Shown one piece after another: positions 1-18,275 of a stretch of DNA of 64,000 bases. This DNA is from Archivesica marissinica (lineage: Eukaryota; Mollusca; Bivalvia; Venerida; Vesicomyidae): assembly GCA_014843695.1 (NCBI GenBank), contig CM026390.1, positions 1,837,114 to 1,901,113 on the forward strand. The letters are read 5' to 3'. The notes below the pieces were generated by a model, which worked only from the letters and a program-made list of their open reading frames with translations, did no database searches and was not told where the DNA came from. Numbering within the stretch: position 1 is the first letter of the stretch; every line of letters begins with the position of its first letter. Made by a program: the position numbers and the translations under genes.

Positions 1-3000
1 ATATGATACTGTACACATATACACCGAGTAATATGATACTGTACACATATACACCTGGTAATATGATACTGTACACATATACACCGAGTAATATGATACT
101 GTACACATATACACCTAGTACTGTACACATATACACCTAGTAATATGATACTGTACACATATACACCTAGTACTGTACACATATACACCGAGTAATATGA
201 TACTGTACATATATACACCGAGTAATATGATACTGTACACATATACACCTAGTACTGTACACATATACACCTAGTAATATGGTACTGTACACATATATAC
301 CTAGTAATATGATACTGAACACATATACACCTAGTAATATGATACTGTACACATATACACCTAGTAATATGATACTGTACACATATACACCTAGTAATAT
401 GATACTGTACACATATACACCTAGTAATATGATACTGTACACATATACACCTATTAATATGATACTGTACACATATACACCTAGTAATATGATACTGTAC
501 ACATATACACCTGGTAATATGATACTGTACACATATACACCTAGTAATATGATACTGTACACATATACACCTAATACTATACACATATACACCTAGTACT
601 GTACACATATACACCTAGTAATATGATACTGTACACATATACACCTAGTAATATGATACTGTACACATATACACCTGGTAATATGATACTGTACACATAT
701 ACACCTAGTAATATGATACTCTACACATATACACCTAGTACTGTACACATATACACCTAGTAATATGATACTGTACACATATACACCTAGTAATATGATA
801 CTGTACACATATACACCTAGTAATATGATACTGTACACATATACACCTGGTAATATGATACTGTACACATATACACCTAGTAATATGATACTGTACAATA
901 TACACCTAGTACTGTACCATATACACCTAGTAATATGATACTGTACACATATACACCTGGTAGTATGATACTGTACACATATACACCTAGTAATATGATA
1001 CTGTACACATATACACCTAGTAATATGATACTGTGCACATATACACCTGGTAATATGATTCTGTACACATATTCACCTAGTACTGTACACATATACACCT
1101 AGTACTGTACACATATACACCTAGTACTGTACACATATACACCTAGTACTGTACACATATACACACCTAGTAGTATGATACTGTACACATATACATCTAG
1201 TACTGTACACATATACACCGAGTAATATGGTACTGTGCACATATACACCGAGTAATATGGTACTGTACACATATACACCGAGTAATATGATACTGTACAT
1301 ATATACACCGAGTAATATGATACTGTACACATATACACCTAGTACTGTACACATATACACCTAGTAATATGGTACTGTACACATATATACCTAGTAATAT
1401 GATACTGTACACATATACACCTAGTAATATGATACTGTACACATATACACCTAGTAATATGATACTGTACACATATACACCTAGTAATATGATACTGTAC
1501 ACATATACACCTAGTAATATGATACTGTACACATATACACCTAGTAATATGATACTGTACACATATACACCGAGTAATATGATACTGTACACATATACAC
1601 CTGGTAATATGATACTGTACACATATACACCGAGTAATATGATACTGTACACATATACACCTAGTACTGTACACAAATACACCTAGTAATATGATACTGT
1701 ACACATATACACCTAGTACTGTACACATATACACCGAGTAATATGATACTGTACATATATACACCGAGTAATATGATACTGTACACATATACACCTAGTA
1801 CTGTACACATATACACCTAGTAATATGGTACTGTACACATATATACCTAGTAATATGATACTGTACACATATACACCTAGTAATATGATACTGTACACAT
1901 ATACACCTAGTAATATGATACTGTACACATATACACCTAGTAATATGATACTGTACACATATACACCTAGTAATATGATACTGTACACATATACACCTAG
2001 TAATATGATACTGTACACATATACACCGAGTAATATGATACTGTACACATATACACCTGGTAATATGATACTGTACACATATACACCGAGTAATATGATA
2101 CTGTACACTTATACACATAGTACTGTACACATATACACCTAGTAATATGATACTGTACACATATATACCTAGTAATATGATACTGTACACATATACACCT
2201 GGTAATATGATACTGTACACATATACACCGAGTAATATGATACTGTACACATATACACCTAATACTATACACATATACACCTAGTACTGTACACATATAC
2301 ACCTAGTAATATGATACTGTACACATATATACTAAGTAATATGATACTGTACACATATACACCTGGTAATATGATACTGTACACATATACACCGAGTAAT
2401 ATGATACTCTACACATATACACCTAGTACTGTACACATATACACCTAGTAATATGATACTGTACACATATACACCTGGTAATATGATACTGTACATATAT
2501 ACACCTAGTAATATGATACTGTACACATATACACCTGGTAATATGATACTGTACACATATACACCTATTAATATGATACTGTACACATATACACCTAGTA
2601 CTGTACACATATACACCTAGTAATATGATACTGTACACATATACACCTAGTAATATGATACTGTACACATATACACCTTGTAATATGATACTGTACACAT
2701 ATACACCTAGTAGTATGATACTGTACACATATACACCTGGTGATATGATACTCTACACATATACACCTAGTAATATGATACTGTGCACATATACACCTGG
2801 TAATATGATTCTGTACACATATACACCTAGTACTGTACACATATACACATAGTACTATACACATATACACCTAGTACTGTACACATATACACCTAGTACT
2901 GTACACATATACACCTAGTAGTATGATACTGTACACATATACATCTAGTACTGTACACATATACACCGAGTAATATGGTACTGTGCACATATACACCTTG

Positions 3001-6000
3001 TAATATGATACTGTACACATATACACCTAGTAGTATGATACTGTACACATATACACAGAGTAATATGATACTGTACACATATACACCGAGTAATATGATA
3101 CTGTACACATATACACCTAGTAATATGATACTGTACACATATACACCGAGTAATATGATACTGTACACATATACTCCTAGTAATATGATATTGTACACAT
3201 ATACACCTAGTAATATGATACTGTACACATATAAACCTAGTACTGTACACATATACACCTAGTACTGTACACATATACACCTAGCACTGTACACATATAC
3301 ACATAGTACTGTACACATATACACCTAGTAGTATGATACTGTACACATATACACCGAGTAATATGATATTGTACACATGTACACCTAGTAGTATGATACT
3401 GTACACATATACACCTAGTAGTATGATACTGTACACATATACACCTAGTAGTATGATACTCTACACATATACACCGAGTAATATGATACTGTACACATAT
3501 ACACCTGGTAATATGATACTGTACACATATACACCTGGTAATATTATACTGTACACATATACACCTAGTAATATGATACTGTAAACATATACACCTGGTA
3601 ATATGATACTGTACACATATACACCTAGTAATATGATACTGTACACATATATACCTGGTAATATGATACTGTACACGTATACACCTGGTAATATGATACT
3701 GTACACATATACACCGAGTAATATGATACTGTACACATATACACCTAGTACTGTACACATATACACCTAGTACTGTACACAAATACACCTAGTAGTATGA
3801 TACTGTACACATATACACCTAGAACTGTACACATATACACCGAGTAATATGGTACTGTGCACATATACACCGAGTAATATGGTACACTACACATATACAC
3901 CGAGTAATATGATACTGTACACATATACACCTAGTAATATGATACTGTACACATATACACCTAGTAATATGATACTGTACACATATACACCGAGTAATAT
4001 GATACTGTACACATATACACCTAGTAGTATGATACTGTACACATATACACCTAGTAATATGATACTGTACACAAATACACCGAGCAATAGGATACTGTAC
4101 ACATATACACCTAGTACTATACGCATGTACACCGAGTAATATGGTACTGTACACATATACACCTAGTAATATGATACTGTACACATATACACCGAGTAAT
4201 ATGATACTCTACACATATACACCTAGTAATATGGTACTGTACACATATACACCTAGAAATATGATACTGTACACATATACACCTAGTAATATGATACTGT
4301 ACACATATACACCTAGTAATATGATACTGTACACATATACACCTAGTAATATGATACTGTACACATATACACCGAGTAATATGATACTGTACACATATAC
4401 ACCTGGTAATATGATACTGTACACATATACACCGAGTAATATGATACTGTACACATATACACATAGTACTGTACACATATACACCTAGTAATATGACACT
4501 GTACACATATACACCGAGTAATATGGTACTGTGCACATATACATCGAGTAATATGGTACTGCACACATATACACCGAGTAATATGATACTGTACACATAT
4601 ACACCTAGTAATATGATACTGTACACATATACACCGAGTAATATGATACTGTACACATATACACCTAGTAGTATGATACTGTACACATATACACCTAGTA
4701 ATATGATAATGTACACATATGCACCGAGCAATATGATACTGTACACATATACACCGAGTAATTTGATACTGTACACATATACACCTAGTACTGTACACAT
4801 ATACACCTAGTACTCTACACATATACACCTAGTACTGTACACAAATACACCTAGTAGTATGATACTGTACACATATACACCTAGTACTGTACACATATAC
4901 ACCGAGTAATATGGTACTGTGCACATATACACCGAGTAATATGATACTGTACACATATACACCTAGTACTGTAAACATACACACATAGTAATATGATAAT
5001 GTACACATATACACCGAGTAATATGGTACTGTACACATATACACCTGGTAATATGATACTGTACACATATACACCGAGTAATATGATACTGTACACATAT
5101 ACACCTAGTAATATGATACTGTACACATATACACCTAGTACTGTACACATATACACCGAGTAATATGATACTATACACATATACACCTAGTAATATGATA
5201 CTGTACACATATACACCGAGCAATAGGATACTGACCACATATATACCTAGTACTGTACGCATATACACCGAGTAATATGGTACTGTACACATATACACCT
5301 AGTAATATGATACTGTACACATATACACCATATAGTATGATACTGTACACATATACACCTAGTAATATGGTACTGTACACATATACACCTAGTAATATAA
5401 TACTGTACACATATACACCTGGTAATGTGATACTGTACACATATACACCTATTAATATGATACTTTACACATATACACCTAGTAATATGATACTGTACAC
5501 ATATACATCGAGCAATATGATACTGTACACATATACACCTAGTACTGTACACATATACACCGAGTAATATTGTAATGTGCACATATTCACCGAGTAATAT
5601 GGTACTGTACACATATACACCGAGTAATATGATACTGTACACATATACACCGAGTAATATGATACTGTACACATATACACCGAGTAATATGATACTGTAC
5701 ACATATACACCTAGTAGTATGATACTGTACACATATTCACCTAATAATATGATACTGTACACATATACACCGAGCAATAGGATACTGTACACATATACAC
5801 CTAGTACTGTACGCATATACACAGAGTAATATGGTACTGTACACATATACACCTGGTAATGTGATACTTTACACATATACAACTAGTAATATGATACTCT
5901 ACACATATACACCTGGTAATGTGATACTGTACACATATACACCTAGTACTGTACACATATACACCTAGTATTGTACACATATACACCTAGTACTGTACAC

Positions 6001-9000
6001 ATATACACATAGTAGTATGATACTGTACACATATACACCGAGTAATATGATACTGTACACATATACACCTTGTAGTATGATACTGTACACATATACACCT
6101 AGTAATATGATATTGTACACATATACTCCGGGTAATATGATACTTTACACATATACACCTAGTAATATGATACGGTACACATATACACCTAGTAATATGA
6201 TACTGTACACATATACACCGAGTAATATGATAGTGTGCATATATGCACCTAGTAATATGATACTGTACACATATACACCTAGTAGTATGATACTGTACAC
6301 AAATACACCTAATAATATGATACTGTACATATATACACCTAGTAATATCATACTGTACACATATACACCTAGTATTATGATACTTTACACATATACACCT
6401 AGTACTATGATACTGTACACATATACACCTAGTAATATGATACTGTACACATAAACACCTAGTAATATGATACTGTACACATATACACCTAGTACTATGA
6501 TACTGTACACATATACACCTAGTACTGTACACATATACACCTGGTAATATGATACTGTACACATATACACCTAGTAATATGATACTGTACACATATACAC
6601 CTGTTAATATGATACTGTACACATATACACCTGGTAATATGATACTCTACACATATACACCTAGTAATATGATACGGTACACAAATACACCTAGTAATAT
6701 GATACTGTACACATATACACCTGGTAATATGATAATGTACACATATTCACCTAGTAATATGATAATGTACACATATACACATAGTAATATAATACTGTAC
6801 ACATATACACCTGGTAATATGATACTGTACACATATACACCGAGTAATATGATACTGTACACATATACACTTAGTAATATGATACTGTACACATATACAC
6901 CTAGTACTGTACACATATACACCGAGTAATATGATACTGTACACATATACACCTAGTAATATGATACAGTACACATATACACCTAGTACTATACACATAT
7001 ACACCGAGTAATATGATACTGTACACATATACACCTAGTACTGTACACATATACACCTAGTAATATTATACTGTACACATATACACCTAGTAATATGATA
7101 CTGTACACATATACACCTAGTACTGTACACATATACACCTAGTAATATGATACTGTACACATATACACCGAGCAATAGGATACAGTACACATATACACCT
7201 AGTACTGTACGCATATACACCGAGTAATATGGTACTGTACACATATACACCTAGTAATATGATACTGTACACATATACACCTAGTAATATGATACTGTAC
7301 ACATATACACCTAGTAATATGATACTGTACACATATACACCTAGTAATATGATACTGTACACACATACACCTAGTAATGTACACATATACACCTAGTACT
7401 GTACACATATACACCAAGTAATATGATACTGTACACATATACACCTAGTACTCTACACATATACACCTAGTAATATGATACTCTACACATATACACCTAG
7501 TATTGTACACATATACACATAGTAATATGATACTGTATACATATACACCGAGTAATATAGTACTGTACACATATACACCAGGTAATGAGATACTCTACAC
7601 ATATACACCTAGTAATATGATACTGTACACATATACACCTGGTAATGTGATACTGTACACATATACACCTAGTAATATTATACTGTACACATATACACCT
7701 GGTAATGTGATACTGTACACATATGCACCTAGTAATATAATACTTTACACATATACACCTAGTAATATGGTATTGTGCACATATACACCTAGTAATATGA
7801 TACTGTACACATATGCACCGAGTAATATGGTACTGTACACATATACACCGAGTAATATGGTACTGTACACATATACACCGAGTAATATGATACTGTACAC
7901 ATATACACCTAGTAATATGATACTGTACACATATACACCGAGTAATATGATACTGTACACATATACACCTAGTAATATGATACTGTACACATATACACCT
8001 AGTAATATGATACTGTACACATATACACCTAGTAATATGATACTGTACACATATACACCTAGTAATATGATATGTACACATATACACCTAGTAATATGAT
8101 ACTGTACACATATATACCTAGAATATGATACTGTACACATATACACCTATTAATATGATACTGTACACATAACACCTGTAATATGTACTCTACACATATA
8201 CACCTAGTAATATGATCTGTACACATATACACCTAGTAATATGATACTGTACACATATACACCTAGTAATATGATACTGTACACATATACACCTAGTAAT
8301 ATGATACTCTACACATATACACCGAGTAATATGATACTGTACACATATACACCTAGTAATATGATACTGTACACATATACACCGAGTAATATGATACTGT
8401 ACACATATACACCTAGTAATATGATACTGTACACATATGCACCGGTAATATGATACTGTACACATATACACCTAGTAATATGATACTGTACACATATACA
8501 CCTAGTAATATGATACTGTACACATATACACCTAGTACTGTACACATATACACCTAGTACTTTACACATATACACCTAGTACTGTACACATATACACCTA
8601 CTACTGTACACATATACACCTAGTAGTATGATACTGTACACATATACACCTAGTACTGTACACATATACACCTAGTACTGTACACATATACACCTAACAT
8701 ATACACCTAGTACTGTACACATATACACCTAGTACTGTACACATATACACATAGTACTCTACACATATAAACCTAGTACTGTACACATATACACCTAGTA
8801 CTGTACACATATACACCTAGTATTGTACACATATACACCTAGTACTGTACACATATACACCTAGTAGTATGATACTCTACACATATACACCGAGTAATAT
8901 GATACTGTACACATATACACCTAGTAGTATGATACTGTACACATATACACCTAGTAATATGATACTTTACACATATACACCCAGTAATATGATAATGTAC

Positions 9001-12000
9001 ACAAATACACCTAGTAATATGATACTGTACACATATACACCGAGTAATATGATACTGTACACATATACACCTAGTAATATGATACTGTACACATATACAC
9101 CTAGTAGTATGATACTGTACACAAATACACCTAGTAATATGATACTGTACACATATACACCTAGTAATATGATACTGTACACATATACACCTAGCAATAT
9201 GATACTTTACACATATACACCTAGTAATATGATACTATACACATATACATCTGGTAATATGATAGTGTACACATATACACCTGGTAATATGACACTGTAC
9301 ACATATACACCTAGTAATATGATACTCTACACAAATACACCTAGTAATATGATACTGTACACATATACATTTAGTAATATGATACTGTACACATATACAC
9401 ATAGTAATATGATACTGTACACCAATACACCTAGTAACATGATACTGTACACATATACACCTAGTACTGTACACATATACACCTGGTAATATGATACTGT
9501 ACACATATACATTTAGTAATATGATACTGTACACATATACACATAGTAATATGATACTGTACATATATACACCTAGTAATATGATACTGTACACATAAAC
9601 ACCTAGTACTGTAGACATATACACCTGTTAATATGATACTGTACACATATACACCTAGTAATATGATACTGTACCCATATACACCTGGTAATGTGATACG
9701 GTACACATATATACCTAGTAATATGATACGGTACACATATACACATAGTAATATGATACTCTACACATATACACCTAGTAATATGATACTGTACACATAT
9801 ACACCTATTACTGTACACATATACACCTGTTAATATGATAATGTACACATATACACCTGGTAATATGATACTGTACACATATACATCTAGTAATATGATA
9901 CTGTACACATATACACCTGGTAATGTGATACGGTACACATATACAGCTAGTAATATGATACGGTACACATATACACCTGGTAATATGATACTGTACATAT
10001 ATACACCGAGTAATATGATACTGTACACATATACACCTAGTAATATGATACTGTACACATATACACCTAGTACTGTACACATATACACAGAGTAATATGA
10101 TACTGTACACATATACACCTAGTAATATGATACTGTACACATATGCACCTAGAACTGTACACATATACACCTAGTAATATGATACTATACACATATACAC
10201 CTAGTAATATGATACTGTACACATATTCACCTAGTAATATGATACTGTACACATATACACCTGGTACTGTACACATATAAACATAGTACTGTACACATAT
10301 ACACCTAGTAGTATGATACTGTGCACATATACACCTGGTACTGTACACATATACACCTAGTAGTATGATACTGTACACATATACACCTAGTACTGTACAC
10401 ATATACACCTAGTAGTATGATACTCTACACATATACACCGAGTAATATGATACTGTACACATATACACCTAGTAATATGATACTGTACACATATACACCG
10501 AGTAATATGATACTGTACACATATACACCTAGTAATATGATACTGTACACATATACACCTAGTAGTATGATACTGTACACAAATACACCTAGTAATATGA
10601 TACTGTACACATATACACTCAGTAATATGATACTGTACACATATACACCTAGTAATATGATACTTTACACATATACACCTAGTAATATGATACTGTACAC
10701 ATATACACCTAGTAATATGATACTGTACACATATACACCTAGTAGTATGATACTGTACACAAATACACCTAGTAATATGATACGTACACATATACACAGT
10801 AATATGATACTGTACACATATACACCTAGTAATATGATACTGTACACATATACACCTAGTAATATGATACTATACACATATACATCTGGTAATATGATAC
10901 TGTACACATATACACCTGTTAATATGATACTGTACACATATACACCTGGTAATATGATACTGTACACATATACACCTAGTAATATGATACTGTACACATA
11001 TACACCTAGTAATATGATACTGTACACATATACCGTATTGTGTTTTTGATATGTACAATACATGTATATGATCTGTACACATATACACCTAGTAATATGA
11101 TACTTACACATATACACCTAGTAATATGATAGTACACATATACACCTGGTAATATGATACTGTACACATATACACCTAGTAATATGATACTGTACAATAC
11201 ACCTAGTTGATATACACATATACACTTAGTAATATGATACTGTACACATATACACCTAGTAATATGATACTTTACACATATACACCTAGTAATATGATAC
11301 TATACACATATACATCTGGTAATACGATACTGTACACATATACACCTGTTAATATGATACTGTACACATATACACCTGGTAATATGATACTGTACACATA
11401 TACACCTAGTAATATGATAATGTACACACATACACCTAGTAATATGATACTGTACACATATACACCTGGTAATATGATACTGTACACATATACACCTAGT
11501 AATATGATACTGTACACATATACACATAGTAATATGATACTCTACACATATACACCTAGTAATATGATACTGTACACATATACACCTATTACTGTACACA
11601 TATACACCTGTTAATATGATACTGTACACATATACACCTGGTAATATGATACTGTACACATATACACCTAGTAATATGATACTGTACACATATACACCTG
11701 GTAATGTGATACGGTACACATATACACCTAGTAATATGATACGGTACACATATACACCTGGTAATATGATACTGTACATATATACACCGAGTAATATGAT
11801 ACTGTACACATATACACCTAGTAATATGATACTGTACACATATACACCTAGTACTGTACACATATACACAGAGTAATATGATACTGTACACATATACACC
11901 TAGTAATATGATACTGTACACATATGCACCTAGAAATGTACACATATACACCTAGTAATATGATACTATACACATATACACCTAGTAATATGATACTGTA

Positions 12001-12553
12001 CACATATACACCTAGTAATATGATACTGTACACATATACACCTAGTAGTATGTACTGTACACATATAAACCTAGTATATGATCTGTACACATATACACCT
12101 AGTAATATGATACTGTGCACATATACACCTGGTAATGTACACATATCACCTGGTAATATGATACTGTACACATATACACCTAGTAATATGATAATGTACA
12201 CACATACACCTAGTAATATGATACTGTACACATATACACCTGGTAATATGATACTGTACACATATACACCTAGTAGTATGATACTCTACACATATACACC
12301 GAGTAATATGATACTGTACACATATACACCTAGTAATATGATACTGTACACATATACACCGAGTAATATGATACTGTACACATATACACCTAGTAATATG
12401 ATACTGTACACATATACACCTGGTAATATGATACTGTACACATATACACCTAGTAATATGATAATGTACACACATACACCTAGTAATATGATACTGTACA
12501 CATATACACCTGGTAATATGATACTGTACACATATACACCTAGTAGTATGATA

Positions 12554-13553
12554 NNNNNNNNNNNNNNNNNNNNNNNNNNNNNNNNNNNNNNNNNNNNNNN
12601 NNNNNNNNNNNNNNNNNNNNNNNNNNNNNNNNNNNNNNNNNNNNNNNNNNNNNNNNNNNNNNNNNNNNNNNNNNNNNNNNNNNNNNNNNNNNNNNNNNNN
12701 NNNNNNNNNNNNNNNNNNNNNNNNNNNNNNNNNNNNNNNNNNNNNNNNNNNNNNNNNNNNNNNNNNNNNNNNNNNNNNNNNNNNNNNNNNNNNNNNNNNN
12801 NNNNNNNNNNNNNNNNNNNNNNNNNNNNNNNNNNNNNNNNNNNNNNNNNNNNNNNNNNNNNNNNNNNNNNNNNNNNNNNNNNNNNNNNNNNNNNNNNNNN
12901 NNNNNNNNNNNNNNNNNNNNNNNNNNNNNNNNNNNNNNNNNNNNNNNNNNNNNNNNNNNNNNNNNNNNNNNNNNNNNNNNNNNNNNNNNNNNNNNNNNNN
13001 NNNNNNNNNNNNNNNNNNNNNNNNNNNNNNNNNNNNNNNNNNNNNNNNNNNNNNNNNNNNNNNNNNNNNNNNNNNNNNNNNNNNNNNNNNNNNNNNNNNN
13101 NNNNNNNNNNNNNNNNNNNNNNNNNNNNNNNNNNNNNNNNNNNNNNNNNNNNNNNNNNNNNNNNNNNNNNNNNNNNNNNNNNNNNNNNNNNNNNNNNNNN
13201 NNNNNNNNNNNNNNNNNNNNNNNNNNNNNNNNNNNNNNNNNNNNNNNNNNNNNNNNNNNNNNNNNNNNNNNNNNNNNNNNNNNNNNNNNNNNNNNNNNNN
13301 NNNNNNNNNNNNNNNNNNNNNNNNNNNNNNNNNNNNNNNNNNNNNNNNNNNNNNNNNNNNNNNNNNNNNNNNNNNNNNNNNNNNNNNNNNNNNNNNNNNN
13401 NNNNNNNNNNNNNNNNNNNNNNNNNNNNNNNNNNNNNNNNNNNNNNNNNNNNNNNNNNNNNNNNNNNNNNNNNNNNNNNNNNNNNNNNNNNNNNNNNNNN
13501 NNNNNNNNNNNNNNNNNNNNNNNNNNNNNNNNNNNNNNNNNNNNNNNNNNNNN
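12554..13553. other. Assembly gap of 1000 N
   Basis: Exactly 1000 N, with the same 30-bp repeat on both sides. The round number suggests a placeholder for unknown length, so the true array is probably longer or shorter than drawn. Confidence 0.98.
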
Positions 13554-16500
13554 GTACACATATACACCGAGTAATATGATACTGTACACATATACACCTA
13601 GTAATATGATACTGTACACATATACACCTAGTAGTATGATACTCTACACAAATACACCTAGTAATATGATACTGTACACATATACACTCAGTAATATGAT
13701 ACTGTACACATATACACCTAGTAATATGATACTTTACACATATACACCTAGTAATATGATACTATACACATATACATCTGGTAATACGATACTGTACACA
13801 TATACACCTGTTAATATGATACTGTACACATATACACCTGGTAATATGATACTGTACACATATACACCTAGTAATATGATAATGTACACAAATACACCTA
13901 GTAATATGATACTGTGCACATATACACCTAGTAATATGATACTGTACACATATGCACCAGGTAATATGATACTGTACACATATACACCTAGTAATATGAT
14001 ACTTTACACATATACACCTAGTAATATGATACTGTACACATATACACCTAGTAATATGATACTCTACACATAAACACCTAGTAATATGATACTGTACACA
14101 TATACACCTAGTAATATGATACTGTACATATATACACCGAGTAATATGATACTGTACACATATTCACCTAGCAATATGATATTGTACACATATGCACCGT
14201 GTAATATGATACTGTACACATATACACCTAGTAATATGATACTGTACACATATACACCGAGTAATATGATACTGTACACATATACACATAGTAATATGAC
14301 ACTGTACACATATGCACCATGTAATATGATACTGTACATATATACACCGAGTAATATGATACTGTACACATATACACCAAGTCATATGATACTGTACACA
14401 TATACACCTAGACATATGATACTGTACACATATACAGCTAGTAATATGATACTGTACACAAATACACCTAGTAATATGATACTGTACACATATACACCTA
14501 GTAATATGATAATGTACACATATACACCTAGTAATATGATACTTTACACATATACACCTAGTAATATGATACTATACACATATACATCTGGTAATATGAT
14601 ACTGTACACATATACACCTGTTAATATGATACTGTACACATATACACCTGGTAATATGATACTGTACACATATACACCTAGTAATATGATACTGTACACA
14701 AATACACCTAGTAATATGATACTGTACACATATACACATAGTAATATGATACTGTACACATATACACCTAGTAATATGATACTGTACACATATACACCTA
14801 GTAATATGATACTGTACACATATACACCTATTACTGTACACATATACACCTGTTAATATGATACTGTACACATATACATCCAGTAATATGATACTGTACA
14901 CATATACACCTGGTAATGTGATACGGTACACAAATACACCTAGCAATATGATACGGTACACATATACACCTAGTAATATGATACTGTACACATATACATC
15001 TAGTAATATGATATTGTACACATATACACCTAGTACTGTACACATATACACCTAGTACTGTACACATATACACCTAGTACAGTACACATATACACCTAGT
15101 ACTGTACACATATACACCTAGTAATATGATACTGTACATATATACACCTAGTACTGTACACATATACACCGAGTAATATGGTAATGTGCACATATACACC
15201 GAGTAATATGGTACTTTACACATATACACCGAGTAATATGATACTGTACACATATACACCGAGTAATATGATACTGTACACATATACACATAGTAATATG
15301 ATACTGTACACATATACAATGAGTAAAATGATACTGTACACATATACACCTAGTAGTATGATACTGTACACATATACACCTAGTAATATGATACTGTACA
15401 CATATACACCTAGTAATATAATACTGTACACATATACACCTGGTAATATGATACTGTACACATATACACCTAGTAGTATGATACTGTACACATATACACC
15501 TAGTAATATGATACTGTACACATATACACCGAGCAATAGGATACTGTACACATATACACCTAGTACTGTACGCATATACACCGAGTAATATGGTACTGTA
15601 CACATATACACCTAGTAATATGATACTGTACACATATACACCTGATACGGTACACATATAATCCGAGTACTGTACACATATACACCTAGTAGTATGATAC
15701 TGTGCACATATACACCTGGTACTGTACACATATACACCTAGTACTGTACACATATACACCTAGTACTGTACACATATACACCTAGTAGTATGATACTGTA
15801 CACATATACACCGAGTAATATGATACTGTACACATATACACCTATTATTGTACACATATACACCTAGTAATATGATACTGTACACATATACACCTGGTAA
15901 TATGATAATGTACACATATACACCTAGTAATATGATTCTGTACACATATACAACTAGTAATATGATAATGTGCACATATACACCTAGTAATATGATACTT
16001 TACACATATACACCTAGTAATATGATACTCTACACATATACACCTAGTAATATGATACTGTACACATATTCACCTAGTAATATGATACTGTACACATATA
16101 CACCTAGTAATATGATACTCTACACATAAACACCTAGTAATATGATACTGTACACATATACACCTAGTAATATGATACTCTACACATAAACACCTAGTAA
16201 TATGATACTGTACACATATACACCGAGTAATATGATACTGTACACATATACACCTAGTAATATGATACTGTACACATATGCACCGTGCAATATGATACTG
16301 TACACATATACACCGAGTAATATGATACTGTACACATATATACCTAGTCATATGATACTGTACACATATACATCTAGTAATATGATACTGTACACATATA
16401 CAGCTAGTAATATGATACTGTACACAAATACACCTAGTAATATGATACTGTACACATATACACCTAGTAATATGATACTCTACACATATACACATTTTAA

Positions 16501-16777
16501 TATGATACTGTACACATATACACCTAGTAATATGATACTGTACACATATACACCTATTACTCTACACATATACACCTGTTAATATGATACTGTACACATA
16601 TACATCTAGTAATATGATACTGTACACATATACACCTGGTAATGTGATACGGTACACATATACACCTAGTAATATGATACGGTACACATATACACCGAGT
16701 AATATGATACTGTACACATATACACCTAGTAATATGATACTGTACACATACACACCTAGTAATATGATACTGTACAC

Positions 16778-18275
16778 ATATACACCTAGTACTGTACACA
16801 TATACACCTAGTACTCTACACATATACACCTAGTACAGTACACATATACACCTAGTAATGTACACATATACACCTAGTAGTATGATACTGTACACATATA
16901 CACCTAGTACTGTACACATATACACCGAGTAATATGGTACTGTGCACATATACACCGAGTAATATGGTACTGTACACATATACACCGAGTAATATGATAC
17001 TGTACACATATACACCGAGTAATATGATACTGTACACATATACACCTAGTAATATGATACTGTACACATATACAATGAGTAAAATGATACTGTACACATA
17101 TACACCTAGTAGTATGATACTGTACACATATACACCTAGTAATATGATACTGTACACATATACACCGAGAAATAGGATACTGTACACATATACACCTAGT
17201 ACTGTACGCATATACACCGAGTAATATGGTACTGTACACATATACACCTGGTAATGTGATACTGTACACATATACACCTAGTAATATGATACTGTACACA
17301 TATACACCTGGTAATGTGATACTGTACACATATACACCTAGTAATATGATACTTTACACATATACACCTAGTAATATGGTACTGTGCACATAAACACCTA
17401 GTAATATGATACTGTACACATATGCACCGAGTAATATGGTACTGTGCACATATACACCTGGTAATATGATACTTTACACATATACACCTAGTAATATGGT
17501 ACTGTGCACATATACACCTAGTAATATGATACTGTGCACATATACACCTAGTAATATGATACTTTACACATATACACCTAGTAATATGGTACTGTGCACA
17601 TATACACCTAGTAATATGATACTTTACACATATGCACCGAGTAATATGATACTGTGCACATATACACCTAGTAATATGATACTGTACACATATACACCTA
17701 GTACTATGATAATGTACACATATACACCTAGTAATATGATACTTTACACATATACACCTAGTAATATGGTACTGTGCACATATACACCTAGTAATATGAT
17801 ACTTTACATATATGCACCGAGTAATATGGTACTGTGCACATATACACCTAGTAATATGATACTTTACACATATACACCTAGTAATATGATACTGTGCACA
17901 TATACACATAGTAACATGATACTGTACACATAAGCACCGAGTAATATGGTACTGTACACATATACACCGAGTAATATCGTACTGTACACATATACACCGA
18001 GTAATATGATACTGTACACATATAAACCTAGTAATATGATACTGTACACATATATACCTAGTAATATGATACTGTACACATATGCACCGAGTAATATGAT
18101 ACTGTACACATATACTCCTAGTAATATGATACTGTACACATATAGACCTAGTAATATGATACTGTACACATATACACCGAGTAATATGATACTGTACACA
18201 TATACACCTAGTACTGTACACATATACACCTAGTACTGTACACATATACACCTAGTACTCTACACATATACACCT
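16778..18275. repeat. Higher-order block A, copy 1, within the 30/22-bp array
   Basis: A block of about 1.5 kb with a distinctive order of variant units recurs at 21098-22595 at a constant offset of 4320 bp. Only a few single-base differences are visible, for example near 17505/21825, 18024/22344 and 18143/22463. A third, shorter and more damaged copy follows directly at about 18222-19290 (offset 1444). Each copy begins with the same cluster of 22-bp units carrying CTCTACA and CAGTACA variants. Confidence 0.9.
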
